This document shows, one piece after another, positions 18,815 to 27,236 of a stretch of 64,000 nt of DNA. The first letter of the stretch is position 1; every line of letters starts with the position of its first letter. Location of the stretch: NCBI GenBank assembly GCA_965223255.1, contig CBDCWA010000003.1, forward strand, positions 930,001 to 994,000, written 5' to 3'. The DNA is from CBDCWA01 sp965223255 (GTDB taxonomy: Bacteria > Pseudomonadota > Alphaproteobacteria > Rhizobiales > Hyphomicrobiaceae). Under the pieces are notes generated by a model. It did no database searches. It had not been told where the DNA came from and saw only the letters and a list, made by a program, of their open reading frames with translations. A program made the translations under genes and the position numbers.

Positions 18815-19741
18815 ATGCAACAACAAGAGGCTAATCTTCTCTTTTCCGGTGGTCCAACCGGGCTAATGATGGCCAAATGCCGATATGGTCTAACAAAACT
18901 GGCGCCGATGACGTATCCCGACCTAAAACTCAACGCCAAACAAGACCTTGTGATCGCTGGCGGTGACATTGGCGTTCTTATCGCCCATCCCATTGGCGGC
19001 ACGCCGGAAGATTGCCGCGATCTGGCCATCCACCTGGCCGGCCGGGGCCACTCGATTTATTGCCCCCTCCTGCTGGGCCACGGCGGCTCGCAACGTCTGT
19101 TGAGCGCCACCACTTGGCAGCATTGGCGCGCCACGCTCAGCCAAGCCCAGGTCGAATTGTCTCAAAGCTGCGAAAAAATTGTGTCCTGCGGCTATATGAC
19201 CGGCACACTTTTGGCCCTTGACCAGGCCCACCTGCATTCACCCCTGGCAACGGTTTTGTGCACGCCCGCGGTATGGCCGCCCGGCTGGTTTGCAGGTCCC
19301 CTAGCCTCGATGGCCCTTCTGACGCGGCTGAAACCGATCGCCAATTACACGCATCTGCACGAAGAGCCGCCTTTCGGCTTATCGGGACCGGCCGCCGGTC
19401 CCCATACCAATGCAACCCGCCGCGAGGTTAAAGCCACAGCCCCCACCTCAGCGTCCGCCAGTCCCGGATACACAGCCGGTGTCATCTTGGAACTCCAGCG
19501 CCTATGGCGCCACATCTCGCCACGCCTTGGCACCATCACTTGCCAGACCATGATCTGTCGACCAAACGACGGAATTGATCGGAAGTTATCAGAATTCCTG
19601 CAGCGCAGCCTTGCCGGCCGTACCGAACTCCTGCTCCTAGAGAATTCCGGCTATCGCGTCCTGCAGGACCGCCAGCGCACGCTTGCCTGCGAACTCATCG
19701 CGGATTTCATTGCCGCCGCGAATGGTGAGCCTGTCCCGTAG
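18815..19741 (+). CDS. Alpha/beta-hydrolase-fold protein lacking catalytic residues
   Basis: The order of strands and motifs follows carboxylesterase/thioesterase-type alpha/beta hydrolases: VLIAHPIGGTPEDCRDLAIHL (oxyanion strand and helix), YCPLLLGHGG, the elbow SCGYMTGTLLAL, the late strand MICRPNDGIDRK, and the last block LLLENSGYRVLQDRQR. However the nucleophile position in GxSxG is Met128, and the catalytic His position (normally YHV in this family) is Arg281. Only the acidic position appears kept. I therefore call it a hydrolase-fold protein that is probably not an esterase. Start uncertain: ATGs at 18866 and 18908 are possible, none with a good ribosome site. It is divergent from yajC. 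Confidence 0.65.
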   Translation: MQQQEANLLFSGGPTGLMMAKCRYGLTKLAPMTYPDLKLNAKQDLVIAGGDIGVLIAHPIGGTPEDCRDLAIHLAGRGHSIYCPLLLGHGGSQRLLSATTWQHWRATLSQAQVELSQSCEKIVSCGYMTGTLLALDQAHLHSPLATVLCTPAVWPPGWFAGPLASMALLTRLKPIANYTHLHEEPPFGLSGPAAGPHTNATRREVKATAPTSASASPGYTAGVILELQRLWRHISPRLGTITCQTMICRPNDGIDRKLSEFLQRSLAGRTELLLLENSGYRVLQDRQRTLACELIADFIAAANGEPVP

Positions 19742-19879
19742 CGCACATCCAATCTGCAGCCCGGCAAGGCGCGCCACGACCCCAGAACGAGGACGCTTGC
19801 CGCCACCGCCTGAACAAGGACGAATACCGCACGAAGCCGCACCTACGATTTAGTAGACACCCCAACGGCGAAAACCCGA

Positions 19880-20335
19880 TTAGCCGATAGGCTCACCATC
19901 CTCATCAAGGATTTCGCGCCTGGGTTCAGGTTTAGTCTTTGGTTCCGGAGCCCAGTAGCCAGGAAACACCACGTTCAAAGTAGTCGGGTATTTGTTCATA
20001 GCGCCTGACGCGGAATCGACCACACCGCCAAACAAACCGCCAATCAATATATTGCCAGCGACCATGGGATTGATCTTTGATTCAAGCGTTGCCGTCGCGC
20101 GCCCGATACCGGCTTTAGCGCACGTCACATTTAGAGTTTTTATGCTCTTTGGTACGACGACGGTCTGCGGTGTTTTCGAGACCCGCGCAATAACCATATG
20201 CTCCCTCTTTAGGTCGCATGACGCCCCACTCGGTGTTGAGTCGATTGCGACAACCTGTTCCGTCCCCTGAGTAATGGTTGCACACCCCCCCAGGAAAAAC
20301 GCCACAGCCAACAACGGCAAACAAGTCAGTTGCAT
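19880..20335 (-). CDS. Predicted small lipoprotein
   Basis: The 151-residue protein starts with a lipoprotein signal peptide, LPLLAVAFFLGGC, with the lipobox Cys at residue 18. The mature part reads ATITQGTEQVVAIDSTPSGASC, a pattern seen in small carboxypeptidase-regulatory-like (PEGA-like) lipoproteins of alphaproteobacteria, followed by a Gly-rich hydrophobic stretch (NPMVAGNILIGGLFGGVVD) and a Pro- and Glu-rich tail. AAGGG lies seven bases before the ATG. It probably sits in the envelope; function unknown. Confidence 0.8.
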   Translation of the reverse strand: MQLTCLPLLAVAFFLGGCATITQGTEQVVAIDSTPSGASCDLKREHMVIARVSKTPQTVVVPKSIKTLNVTCAKAGIGRATATLESKINPMVAGNILIGGLFGGVVDSASGAMNKYPTTLNVVFPGYWAPEPKTKPEPRREILDEDGEPIG

Positions 20336-20628
20336 GCTCTAACCCTTCATAATCAAGAGACCAAAGCCTGACCGCCAGCCATCACCTGCATGAGCAACAA
20401 CAAGCGCCTAGCTAGGCCGGCAAATTGGCCGGCCACAATTCCAGCTGTGTGGCGATCATCAGATGACAGATAGTAATAGACGCCCAGCAATTTACAATGT
20501 CTGCTTGCCGCAAAATGCCCGATTAATGGGCCCTCGGACTAACAATTTTGCAGTCTGTGGCGCATGGGGAACAGCGTTCAAAAATGGTCAATTTGAACAC
20601 ATAAGCCTATCTTGGTCAGCGTCGCGAA
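20336..20628. other. Gap without a supported gene
   Basis: About 290 bases between two minus-strand genes. A short plus-strand reading frame crosses it (20463-20723) but has no ribosome site, no recognisable sequence and runs into the DUF2147 gene on the other strand, so I do not call it. The lipoprotein promoter should lie at the left end. Confidence 0.5.
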
Positions 20629-21168
20629 CTAATTCGCGGCACGTCGTGCGCCGGAAGGCGGCATACATAACGGAATACCTGCCGCAGCCCGCTTCCACAC
20701 AAACGTTTCGCTCAACAGCTTGACACCGAGATAGCCGGTAACCTCGAGCCGGTCTGTCGTCCTGAGGCGCAAAGCCACATCATAGCTTTTGCCGGCCTTT
20801 GGATCATAGATCCAACCGCCGTCCCAGCTGCCGTCTTGCCGCGGCGATAACGCACCAATGACCTGTAACCCGCAGATCGGCCGCGTCCGCATAGCCGGTT
20901 TTGGATTTAAGGCATCTCTGAGCGGCCTGCCGGCCTTATCTATGGGCGTCTTCAGCCAGACGATCCGACCGCACAAATTGCTGCCGCAAGGAGCGATCTG
21001 GACGGCACCCTTGCCGGTATCATCGATCCATATGCCGGCATACCCTGGCGGACTTGAGGTCTGAGCGACACCCGTTGCCACAGCGCCAGCTGAGCCCAGT
21101 ATCGCAAAACCGACCACGCCCATCAGCCCCAACTTGCGGGCCCTCATTGCCAATCTACTCATTATCAT
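20629..21168 (-). CDS. DUF2147 family exported protein
   Basis: About 179 residues from the ATG at 21168 (ATGs at 21162 and 21147 are equally possible). The N-terminus is basic then hydrophobic (LGLMGVVGFAILGSAGAVATGVAQ), a signal peptide. The mature domain matches DUF2147: GIWIDDTGKGAVQIAPCGSNLCGRIVWLK, then a conserved RPICGLQVIGAL, SWDGGWIYDPKAGKSYDV and LEVTGYLGVKLLSETFVWKR. The family is a periplasmic beta-rich domain of unknown function, with conserved cysteines that may pair. Confidence 0.88.
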   Translation of the reverse strand: MIMSRLAMRARKLGLMGVVGFAILGSAGAVATGVAQTSSPPGYAGIWIDDTGKGAVQIAPCGSNLCGRIVWLKTPIDKAGRPLRDALNPKPAMRTRPICGLQVIGALSPRQDGSWDGGWIYDPKAGKSYDVALRLRTTDRLEVTGYLGVKLLSETFVWKRAAAGIPLCMPPSGARRAAN

Positions 21169-21564
21169 GCCACTAACTTTTATGTACATTTTCCGACCAC
21201 ACGCGCCCCTAGTCAGGGCTGCGCCAGATATAGTGAACTCTGCCTTAGGCCCCAAAACGGGCCAAAACTGAGACCAAGGTCTATTAATTCACTGAATTTG
21301 CCATGATTTCTCCCCACCGGCATCCCATTCTTGGCATCTGAGTGCGACGAATTTGAGCACGCGGTTAACGCGTTCGATGTTAAAATGTGGCCAGTTTGGA
21401 TATTAGCTCCTATATAGCGGAGGCTAAGCCGTCGGCGGCCGGGAACCGGCTGGCGCTGGGCCTGGGGCAGCCCAAGAGGGAACTGCCGGATAATCGGATC
21501 TGCCAAGGCGCACCTTTTGACACGAGCGCGCCTGAAGAGTTTCAAGGTCAAACGAACAAATAAA
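21169..21564. other. Divergent intergenic region with a hairpin
   Basis: This 396-base region separates the DUF2147 gene from the ABC exporter operon and must hold both promoters. It contains an inverted repeat, TTAGCTCC (21403-21410) against GGAGGCTAA (21419-21427) with one bulged G and an AT-rich loop, which could be an operator or a leader hairpin of the exporter mRNA. No gene is supported. Confidence 0.45.
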
Positions 21565-22695
21565 ATGATCATAACGCTTGCTATCCGCAACCTGATCCAC
21601 GACCGCGTGCGCCTGTTGGTCACGCTGGTTGGCATTCTATTTTCAGTCGTCCTGGTATCAGTACAGCTCGGCGTTTATTTCGGCGCCCGCCAAATGATCA
21701 TCAACATGATCGAACATTCCGAGGGTCAACTTTGGATCACCGCCTATGGCGCGACAAGTTTTGAAGAAGGCGGCATCCTTCTGACCCCGCGCGAACGCCA
21801 CGCCGCCCTCGCCACGCCCGGCGTTGTGCGCGCCGTCCCGCTCATTGTATCGTTTGCCGAATGGCGCAAACCAGGCGGCGGCAGTGCCAACACGGTAATA
21901 GTTGGCACCAACGGCGACGATGGCGGCCTTAAGCCCTGGGGCATCATTCGCGGCAACGCGCAAGCCATCAAGGCACCGGATGCCGTCGCCGTCGATCGCA
22001 GTTATCTCAAGGAACTCGACATCAAAGGCATTGGTGAGATTGCCCAGATCGAGCGCGGGCGCGTGAAGGTTGTTGCTCTGACAGAAGGTATTCGCTCCTT
22101 CACGATGGCACCTTATATTTTCACGACTCTCAGTCGGGCCCGCAAGCTATTGGGTGTACCAGGCCAAAGGTCCTCCTATTATCTCGTACAGCTCGCGCCT
22201 GGCAGCGATATCGAATCCGTGCGCCAACGGCTCAAACGTCGCCTGCCGAACGCGGATGTTCTAACCAAGGCTGAATTCCGCCAGCGCAGCTTAAAACAAT
22301 GGCTGTATTCGACGGGCGCGGGCGTTGCATTGATCGGCGGCGCGTTACTGGGTCTCCTCGTTGGTACGGTAATTGTCGCTCAAACACTTTACTCGAGTAC
22401 CAAGGACCATTTAACGGAGTTCGCGACGTTGCGCGCCCTTGGCTCCTCATCCAGCTATATCCACCGCGTAATCCTGACCCAGGCGGGATTTAGCGCCATT
22501 ATCGGCTACGCGCTGGGGATGGCGATTGCCCTCACTGTCGTCGTATTCAGTGAGCACACGGCACTACCCATCATTATGACCCCGACACTGGCACTGGCGT
22601 TATTCATAATCACACTGGCGATGTGCGCGATCTCCGCAATTTCAGCCATTGTAAAAGTCACTAAACTCGATCCAGCGATAGTATTCAGCAGATGA
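21565..22695 (+). CDS. ABC exporter permease, FtsX/DevC-like
   Basis: The 376-residue protein has the MacB/FtsX-type topology: one membrane segment at about residues 17-37 (VTLVGILFSVVLVSVQLGVYF), a periplasmic domain of about 210 residues, then three segments starting at about 250, 300 and 340. Sequence and gene order (permease, ATPase, fusion protein) match DevBCA exporters, which move glycolipids or other hydrophobic molecules in cyanobacteria and proteobacteria. The ATG at 21565 is chosen because it lies directly before the LAIRNL start typical of the family; the TTG upstream would add 16 basic residues. Its stop overlaps the ATPase start. Confidence 0.88.
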   Translation: MIITLAIRNLIHDRVRLLVTLVGILFSVVLVSVQLGVYFGARQMIINMIEHSEGQLWITAYGATSFEEGGILLTPRERHAALATPGVVRAVPLIVSFAEWRKPGGGSANTVIVGTNGDDGGLKPWGIIRGNAQAIKAPDAVAVDRSYLKELDIKGIGEIAQIERGRVKVVALTEGIRSFTMAPYIFTTLSRARKLLGVPGQRSSYYLVQLAPGSDIESVRQRLKRRLPNADVLTKAEFRQRSLKQWLYSTGAGVALIGGALLGLLVGTVIVAQTLYSSTKDHLTEFATLRALGSSSSYIHRVILTQAGFSAIIGYALGMAIALTVVVFSEHTALPIIMTPTLALALFIITLAMCAISAISAIVKVTKLDPAIVFSR

Positions 22696-23444
22696 CAACG
22701 ACACCAACACTCGAGGCGACAAACATCGTCAAAGAGCTTGGACAAGGCGCAGGCCTTGTTCGCGCTCTTGATGGCGTGGACATTAGTTTGAATCCGGGCG
22801 AACTGACGTTGTTGATGGGCCCTTCAGGCAGCGGCAAGACAACGCTGTTATCCGTCCTGGGCTGCATTCTGGCACCGACGTCCGGCGAGGTAAAAATTGC
22901 CGGCGAGCTCATAACCGGTTTAAGTCCCGAACAGCTGGCTGCCGTGCGCCGGCGCCATATCGGATTTATTTTCCAATCCTACAACTTGTTCCCGACGCTT
23001 TCAGCTTTGGAAAACGTTCGTCTCGCCCTCAATGTACGCGGTATGGGCTCGGCTGAAACCATCATCCGTGCAGAATCGGCATTGCGCGAAGTTGGTCTAG
23101 GCCAACGCCTAAACAATTACCCGAGCAATCTAAGTGGCGGCGAGCAACAACGTGTCGCCGTCGCCCGTGCGATAGCGAGCGCCCCCTCGGTCATTCTGGC
23201 CGACGAGCCGACATCCGCCCTGGATAGTGAAAACGGGCATGCGGTCATGGCGCTGTTATCGGAAATTGCAAAAGACCAAAGCCGCACCGTGCTGGCCGTC
23301 ACTCATGACCCGCGCACCCACCCCTACGCAGATCGCATCATAAAGATCGAGGACGGCAAGATTGTCGGCGAAGAACGCCGGGCCGGCGAGCAAAAGAACG
23401 TGACCCACATAGATCGGACCAGAAAGCGTAAAGCCCATGCCTAA
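22692..23444 (+). CDS. ABC exporter ATP-binding protein, DevA/LolD-like
   Basis: A 250-residue nucleotide-binding subunit of the MacB/LolD class. Walker A is GPSGSGKTT (about residues 44-52), the Q-loop is IFQSYNLFPTLSA, the signature is LSGGEQQRVAVARA, Walker B is VILADEPTSALD, and the switch His is in AVTHDPR. All catalytic residues are intact. The start overlaps the permease stop (ATGA) and the stop overlaps the start of the fusion protein, so the three subunits are translated as a unit. The basic C-terminal tail past residue 225 is an addition. Confidence 0.95.
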   Translation: MTTTPTLEATNIVKELGQGAGLVRALDGVDISLNPGELTLLMGPSGSGKTTLLSVLGCILAPTSGEVKIAGELITGLSPEQLAAVRRRHIGFIFQSYNLFPTLSALENVRLALNVRGMGSAETIIRAESALREVGLGQRLNNYPSNLSGGEQQRVAVARAIASAPSVILADEPTSALDSENGHAVMALLSEIAKDQSRTVLAVTHDPRTHPYADRIIKIEDGKIVGEERRAGEQKNVTHIDRTRKRKAHA

Positions 23445-24543
23445 AGTTGATTCGACGGCCAGCACATTGATTGTTGCAGCTTTGGTTGCTGTGGCAATTG
23501 CCTACACGGCCAGCAACCTGTCTGACGTATCAAACCGCAGCACCGCCAAAACCATCAAGGCCGCAACGCCGGTCGACAAGCAGGCAACCCCGCCAACTAT
23601 GAATTGGAGTGCCTCGGCACCTGGTCGCGTTGAATCATGGGGCGGCGAAATCAGAATCGCAGCTGAAGCTTCAGGCACGGTCACACGTGTTGTGGTCAAA
23701 GAAAATGATAGCGTAAAAGCCGGCGACGTGCTGCTTGTTCTTGACGACAGAGACGCAAGGCTCCGATTGCGCGCAGCCCAAGCCACCGAAGCCCTTCGCG
23801 AACGCCAGCGCGATAGTGGTTCGGTCAGCAAATCGGTCAGAGATCGCCGCAAGATTCAGGATAACTTTGCCGAAGCGGAACGTGATGTCCATGAAGCCCG
23901 TATTGATCTCGACCAAGCCTTGCTTGATCTTGCCAGCAATAAGGGGAATGCAAAGAAAGTTACCGAGGCCCGCACAGCCCTCGCCGAAGCAAAAAAGAAC
24001 CTCAAGGAGAAGCGAGAAGCCTGGATTGAGAAGCAGGACGAAGAAAATGCACCGCTGCCGACCAGGTCTGAATCGGCCCTGACCAATGCCCGCACGGCGC
24101 TTGCTTTGGCGGAGCGCGCCCTCGAGCGCACCCGTATCCGGGCACCTTCCGATGGCACTGTGTTGCGTTTAAACATTCGCGCGGGTGAAGCGGTCGCGCC
24201 AAGCCCGCAAAGCCCGGTCGCAGTGATGGGTGATATCAGCCGCCTGCGCGTTCGCGCCGAAGTCGAGGAACGCGATATCTCGAAGATCCGGATCGGCCAG
24301 ACGGTAACCATCAAATCCAATTCGTTCCCTAAGCAGGAGTTTTCGGGCAAGGTCTACCAGATTGCCAAATCGCTCGGCGGTCGACGGCTCAGCGCCCGGG
24401 GGCCGCGCAAGCCCACCGACCTCGATGTTTTGGAGACGATGATTGAAGTAAAGGGCGCTGATCTGCTTCCAGGCATGCGGGTTGAAGTCTATTTCAAACC
24501 CTATGCGACAGCCCAAAAACGCGAGACAACATCCACCAACTAG
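23437..24543 (+). CDS. Membrane fusion protein of ABC exporter, HlyD family
   Basis: The 368-residue periplasmic adaptor starts with one membrane segment (LIVAALVAVAIAYTASNL, about residues 10-27). The biotinyl-lipoyl half-motifs flank a coiled-coil hairpin: VTRVVVKENDSVKAGDVLLVLDD before it, RIRAPSDGTVLRLNIRAGEAV after it, with about 110 residues of heptad-rich Ala, Glu, Arg and Lys helix between. The beta-barrel section with VEERDISKIRIGQTVTI follows. It would link the permease to an outer-membrane TolC-type channel, which is not encoded here. Confidence 0.92.
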   Translation: MPKVDSTASTLIVAALVAVAIAYTASNLSDVSNRSTAKTIKAATPVDKQATPPTMNWSASAPGRVESWGGEIRIAAEASGTVTRVVVKENDSVKAGDVLLVLDDRDARLRLRAAQATEALRERQRDSGSVSKSVRDRRKIQDNFAEAERDVHEARIDLDQALLDLASNKGNAKKVTEARTALAEAKKNLKEKREAWIEKQDEENAPLPTRSESALTNARTALALAERALERTRIRAPSDGTVLRLNIRAGEAVAPSPQSPVAVMGDISRLRVRAEVEERDISKIRIGQTVTIKSNSFPKQEFSGKVYQIAKSLGGRRLSARGPRKPTDLDVLETMIEVKGADLLPGMRVEVYFKPYATAQKRETTSTN

Positions 24544-24621
24544 CGGTATATCCGACATGTTCCAAGCGATCGCCTTGGCGACCGCCTACAGTCGGATGAT
24601 ACTCTCGGCGTGGCAGCAGCA

Positions 24622-25404
24622 CTAAAATCGCTCGAGCAACCAGCCGCGACCATGGAATTTGTCATCGATTCCATGGCTGCGCAGCGCATGCCAGATCGTC
24701 GCGACATTGATTGGGATGACCGGTTTGCCAAGTTGATACTCGAGTGTCGGAAAGATATCGAGGGTTGAAAGATTTGTGCCGGCCTGCACGATGGCATCCA
24801 CATCCTCCCCCTCAAGCTCATTCAAAACCACATCGATAACTTCCTTTTGCGGCGTATGGGCGATCGAAGTTGCTGTATCACACTTGAGGCCGACGACCTT
24901 GGTCACCTCGTAGCCACTTTCAACGAGAAAGCGTTCGACCTGCTCATCCCCAACCGGTTGATAGGGCGTTAGTGCGGCAATCCGCTTGGCACCAAAGCAG
25001 TCGATAGCACCACGCAACGCTGCAGCACCGCTGGTAACGCCGATATCAGGCCCGATAACCTCCCGCAGTTTTTCTTCGAATTCGGCATTCCCCTCAAGGC
25101 CACCCCAGAAGGTTTCCGCAGACATCCCCATCATGATGTAGGAGGGCTCACATGTCATGACATCGCGCAGCGCATCCGGAATGGTCTTGCGAATGGCATC
25201 GATAAACGCCAGAAACATATTATCACTTGAAAGATCCGGCTGTTCGACGAAGAAGCGCGCGAAATGCCATGTGACACCTTCCGGAATGATACGCTGACAG
25301 TCGTATTCAACCCCGATGTTGGTCGACGGAATGATGACACCAATACGCCCGCGAAGGCCGATCCACGGTGCCTGCGCCTTGAGCTGGCGCATATCTGCAT
25401 CCAT
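24622..25404 (-). CDS. Maleate isomerase/arylmalonate decarboxylase-family protein without catalytic cysteines
   Basis: The 260-residue protein has the two-domain Asp/Glu racemase fold as in maleate cis-trans isomerase: RIGVIIPSTNIGVEYD at the start, YIMMGMSAETFWGG at the end of domain 1, TPYQPVGDEQVERFL, and QAGTNLSTLDIFPTLEYQLGKPVIPIN near the C-terminus. Maleate isomerase and its relatives use one or two cysteines in the GCTS and SCTN loops. Here those positions are Met94 (GMS) and Ala208-Gly209 (AGTN). The enzyme family is clear, but the reaction cannot be maleate isomerisation by the known mechanism. AGGAG lies eight bases before the ATG. Confidence 0.82.
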   Translation of the reverse strand: MDADMRQLKAQAPWIGLRGRIGVIIPSTNIGVEYDCQRIIPEGVTWHFARFFVEQPDLSSDNMFLAFIDAIRKTIPDALRDVMTCEPSYIMMGMSAETFWGGLEGNAEFEEKLREVIGPDIGVTSGAAALRGAIDCFGAKRIAALTPYQPVGDEQVERFLVESGYEVTKVVGLKCDTATSIAHTPQKEVIDVVLNELEGEDVDAIVQAGTNLSTLDIFPTLEYQLGKPVIPINVATIWHALRSHGIDDKFHGRGWLLERF

Positions 25405-25511
25405 CGCATTAGCTCCTATCCGTCAATTGTCAGACCACCTTACCAAGGCCAATAATATCCCACTGGCCGGGCGGCTCCCACCCACAATCGCTGCGGGTGG
25501 GAACCATCTTC

Positions 25512-26678
25512 TCACCTGCGCTTTTTTGCAAGTTCCGTCAACTCTTCGATATACGAAGTCATCGTCGCAACTTGCGGCGCAACCGGCGCATCCGCACGCG
25601 CCCGCTGCTGACCGATAGCGATCCAGAACGGCTCCCACAACCGGACCCAGCGCTCTGGATCGACAGCCACCCTCGCCTTGGCGTTGCGGGCGATCACCGG
25701 AAACCGGCTTTGGCGCTTGAGCCACTTGTCAGCGGCACGAACAACGCCTTCATCCGCATACCCATTGGAGGGGCCCTCCAATTGAGTAATCACCGGCACG
25801 CCCCCGTTGGAAAAATTGGGACGCACTTCTAGTGTCGCCACATGGCGATTGCCGCGCCGAATGCCGTAGATCAGACAATCGCCCTTCGCCACCATCGACG
25901 AGTAACTGCCAACGCAGTTATTCATCCGGTCGCCCTCATTGTCGAGGTCACGTGCACTCGTCAAAGGTACGAAGCGATACCCGCTAACCCGCTGCGTTGC
26001 ATACCACCGGCCATGTTGACCGGCGACATCGCGGCAGTGATCGAGGATCAGGCGCAGGACAAAGTTTCGCGCTTCATCAACCGCACGTACGAAATTGGCT
26101 TTGCCATGCCAGCCACGCTGGATATAGCCGCAGGCCGTCACACCACGGGCCTGCGAAAACCAGGCGTAGGCAGCAAGCGGCAGTACAATCGACGCACCTG
26201 GTCCATGCTCGGAATAGATCTTCTGCCCGGCCAGCCACAAGGCAAAATCCTCGCCGACCAGACGATTGCCTGCAATCAGCCACTGCAACCACATGCGGCA
26301 GGCAGTGACGTCCGCCGGAATGACGTTCGCAATGCGTCGATTGAAGGCCTCGCTGTTGGGCAGAAATCCAAGTGGCGTTTGAAACGCTTCCGGCGGCACT
26401 TTGCGCAGCCAATAAGGCAACTCCATAGCCTCCGCTACGGCGCGCAAAGACTTACCATCCGCCGCAAGACAAATGGCCTCCTTACGCTTCACGAGCTTGC
26501 CCTGCTCCGTTGCGAGCACGATCGCCAAACCAGGAAATGTGTAAATGAGGTCGCCCAGCACCACCGACGATTTTGCGATCTTGCGCAATCGGCGTCGATA
26601 GCTCCGGTGATACCGTTTCAGCTGGGTGTCAAGCACCGGCCGAATAGGACCAGCCTTGACTGCCTCTTGGGCAGGCAT
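25512..26678 (-). CDS. PcfJ-like domain protein
   Basis: About 388 residues from the ATG at 26678, which has GAGGAAGAG upstream; the longer reading frame starts only with TTG. The central and C-terminal part carries the PcfJ-like hallmark: the MNNCVGSYSSMVAKGDCLIYGIRR segment followed by RHVATLEVRPN and a QLEGPSNGYAD stretch. PcfJ was named from an enterococcal conjugative plasmid and its biochemical role is unknown. The Cys-containing MNNCVGSY loop is the most conserved element. The N-terminus is basic and helical. No relaxase, coupling protein or other conjugation gene is in the window, so here it is a stand-alone chromosomal member. Confidence 0.8.
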   Translation of the reverse strand: MPAQEAVKAGPIRPVLDTQLKRYHRSYRRRLRKIAKSSVVLGDLIYTFPGLAIVLATEQGKLVKRKEAICLAADGKSLRAVAEAMELPYWLRKVPPEAFQTPLGFLPNSEAFNRRIANVIPADVTACRMWLQWLIAGNRLVGEDFALWLAGQKIYSEHGPGASIVLPLAAYAWFSQARGVTACGYIQRGWHGKANFVRAVDEARNFVLRLILDHCRDVAGQHGRWYATQRVSGYRFVPLTSARDLDNEGDRMNNCVGSYSSMVAKGDCLIYGIRRGNRHVATLEVRPNFSNGGVPVITQLEGPSNGYADEGVVRAADKWLKRQSRFPVIARNAKARVAVDPERWVRLWEPFWIAIGQQRARADAPVAPQVATMTSYIEELTELAKKRR

Positions 26679-27236
26679 GACACAACTCTTCCTCTTGCGC
26701 ATAGGGCAACAATCGGGCGCAACGATATCGTTGTCGGTCGCACCAAATGCCCGGCCTATGCAGTGAGCCAATGCGCAGCGCTGAATGTCGCTAAGCCATT
26801 CGCCACTGCTGCTAATTGATGAATGAGAATGTCAGCCCAGACCGGCCAATCGCACATCCATACGCATGCGCGTTGAAAACTGAATTGCCGGGAATAACAA
26901 AGCCTGCTCGGACAGAGTTCAGACTTATCAGGTCAAGGACGGCCTATCTGTCGAACACGACAAGCCACCCTCTGGACTGACCAGTTGGTTGTTTTTGGCT
27001 GTTCGCATTCGGGTCCTTTCATTCTGACCAATTGATTAAAGCGCACCTGGATCTCAAAATCATTGAGCCTCGCGCTATAACCGGATGTCTAAGACGCGAT
27101 TCGGGCAAATTTTTGCTGCCGCGAAAGGTGTGAGGACATATCACACAAATAATCTGCATTCAATCGACAAACCATCTGAGCATACAATTTGCGCAGGGCT
27201 GGCAAATGGCGCTAATCTGACTCCTACAACCAACAC
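26679..27236. other. Divergent intergenic region before the ABC exporter pair
   Basis: No gene is supported in these 558 bases. Two imperfect 14-base direct repeats are present, CTGACCAGTTGGTT at 26977-26990 and CTGACCAATTGATT at 27024-27037 (12 of 14 identical), and a perfect dyad lies at 27128-27146. TTGCGC at 27189-27194 and CTAATC at 27212-27217, 17 bases apart, are a possible promoter for the exporter genes. Confidence 0.45.
27128..27146. promoter_or_regulatory. Perfect dyad, candidate operator
   Basis: GTGTGA (27128-27133) and TCACAC (27141-27146) are exact reverse complements separated by seven bases, about 90 bases before the exporter start. It resembles a CRP/FNR-family site (TGTGA-N6-TCACA) but the spacer is one base longer, so the regulator is unknown. 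Confidence 0.5.

Noticed and set aside
25842..26819. A 325-residue plus-strand reading frame opposite the PcfJ-like gene
   Set aside because: It is antisense to a gene with clear family motifs, has no ribosome site and its composition looks like a mirrored coding sequence.
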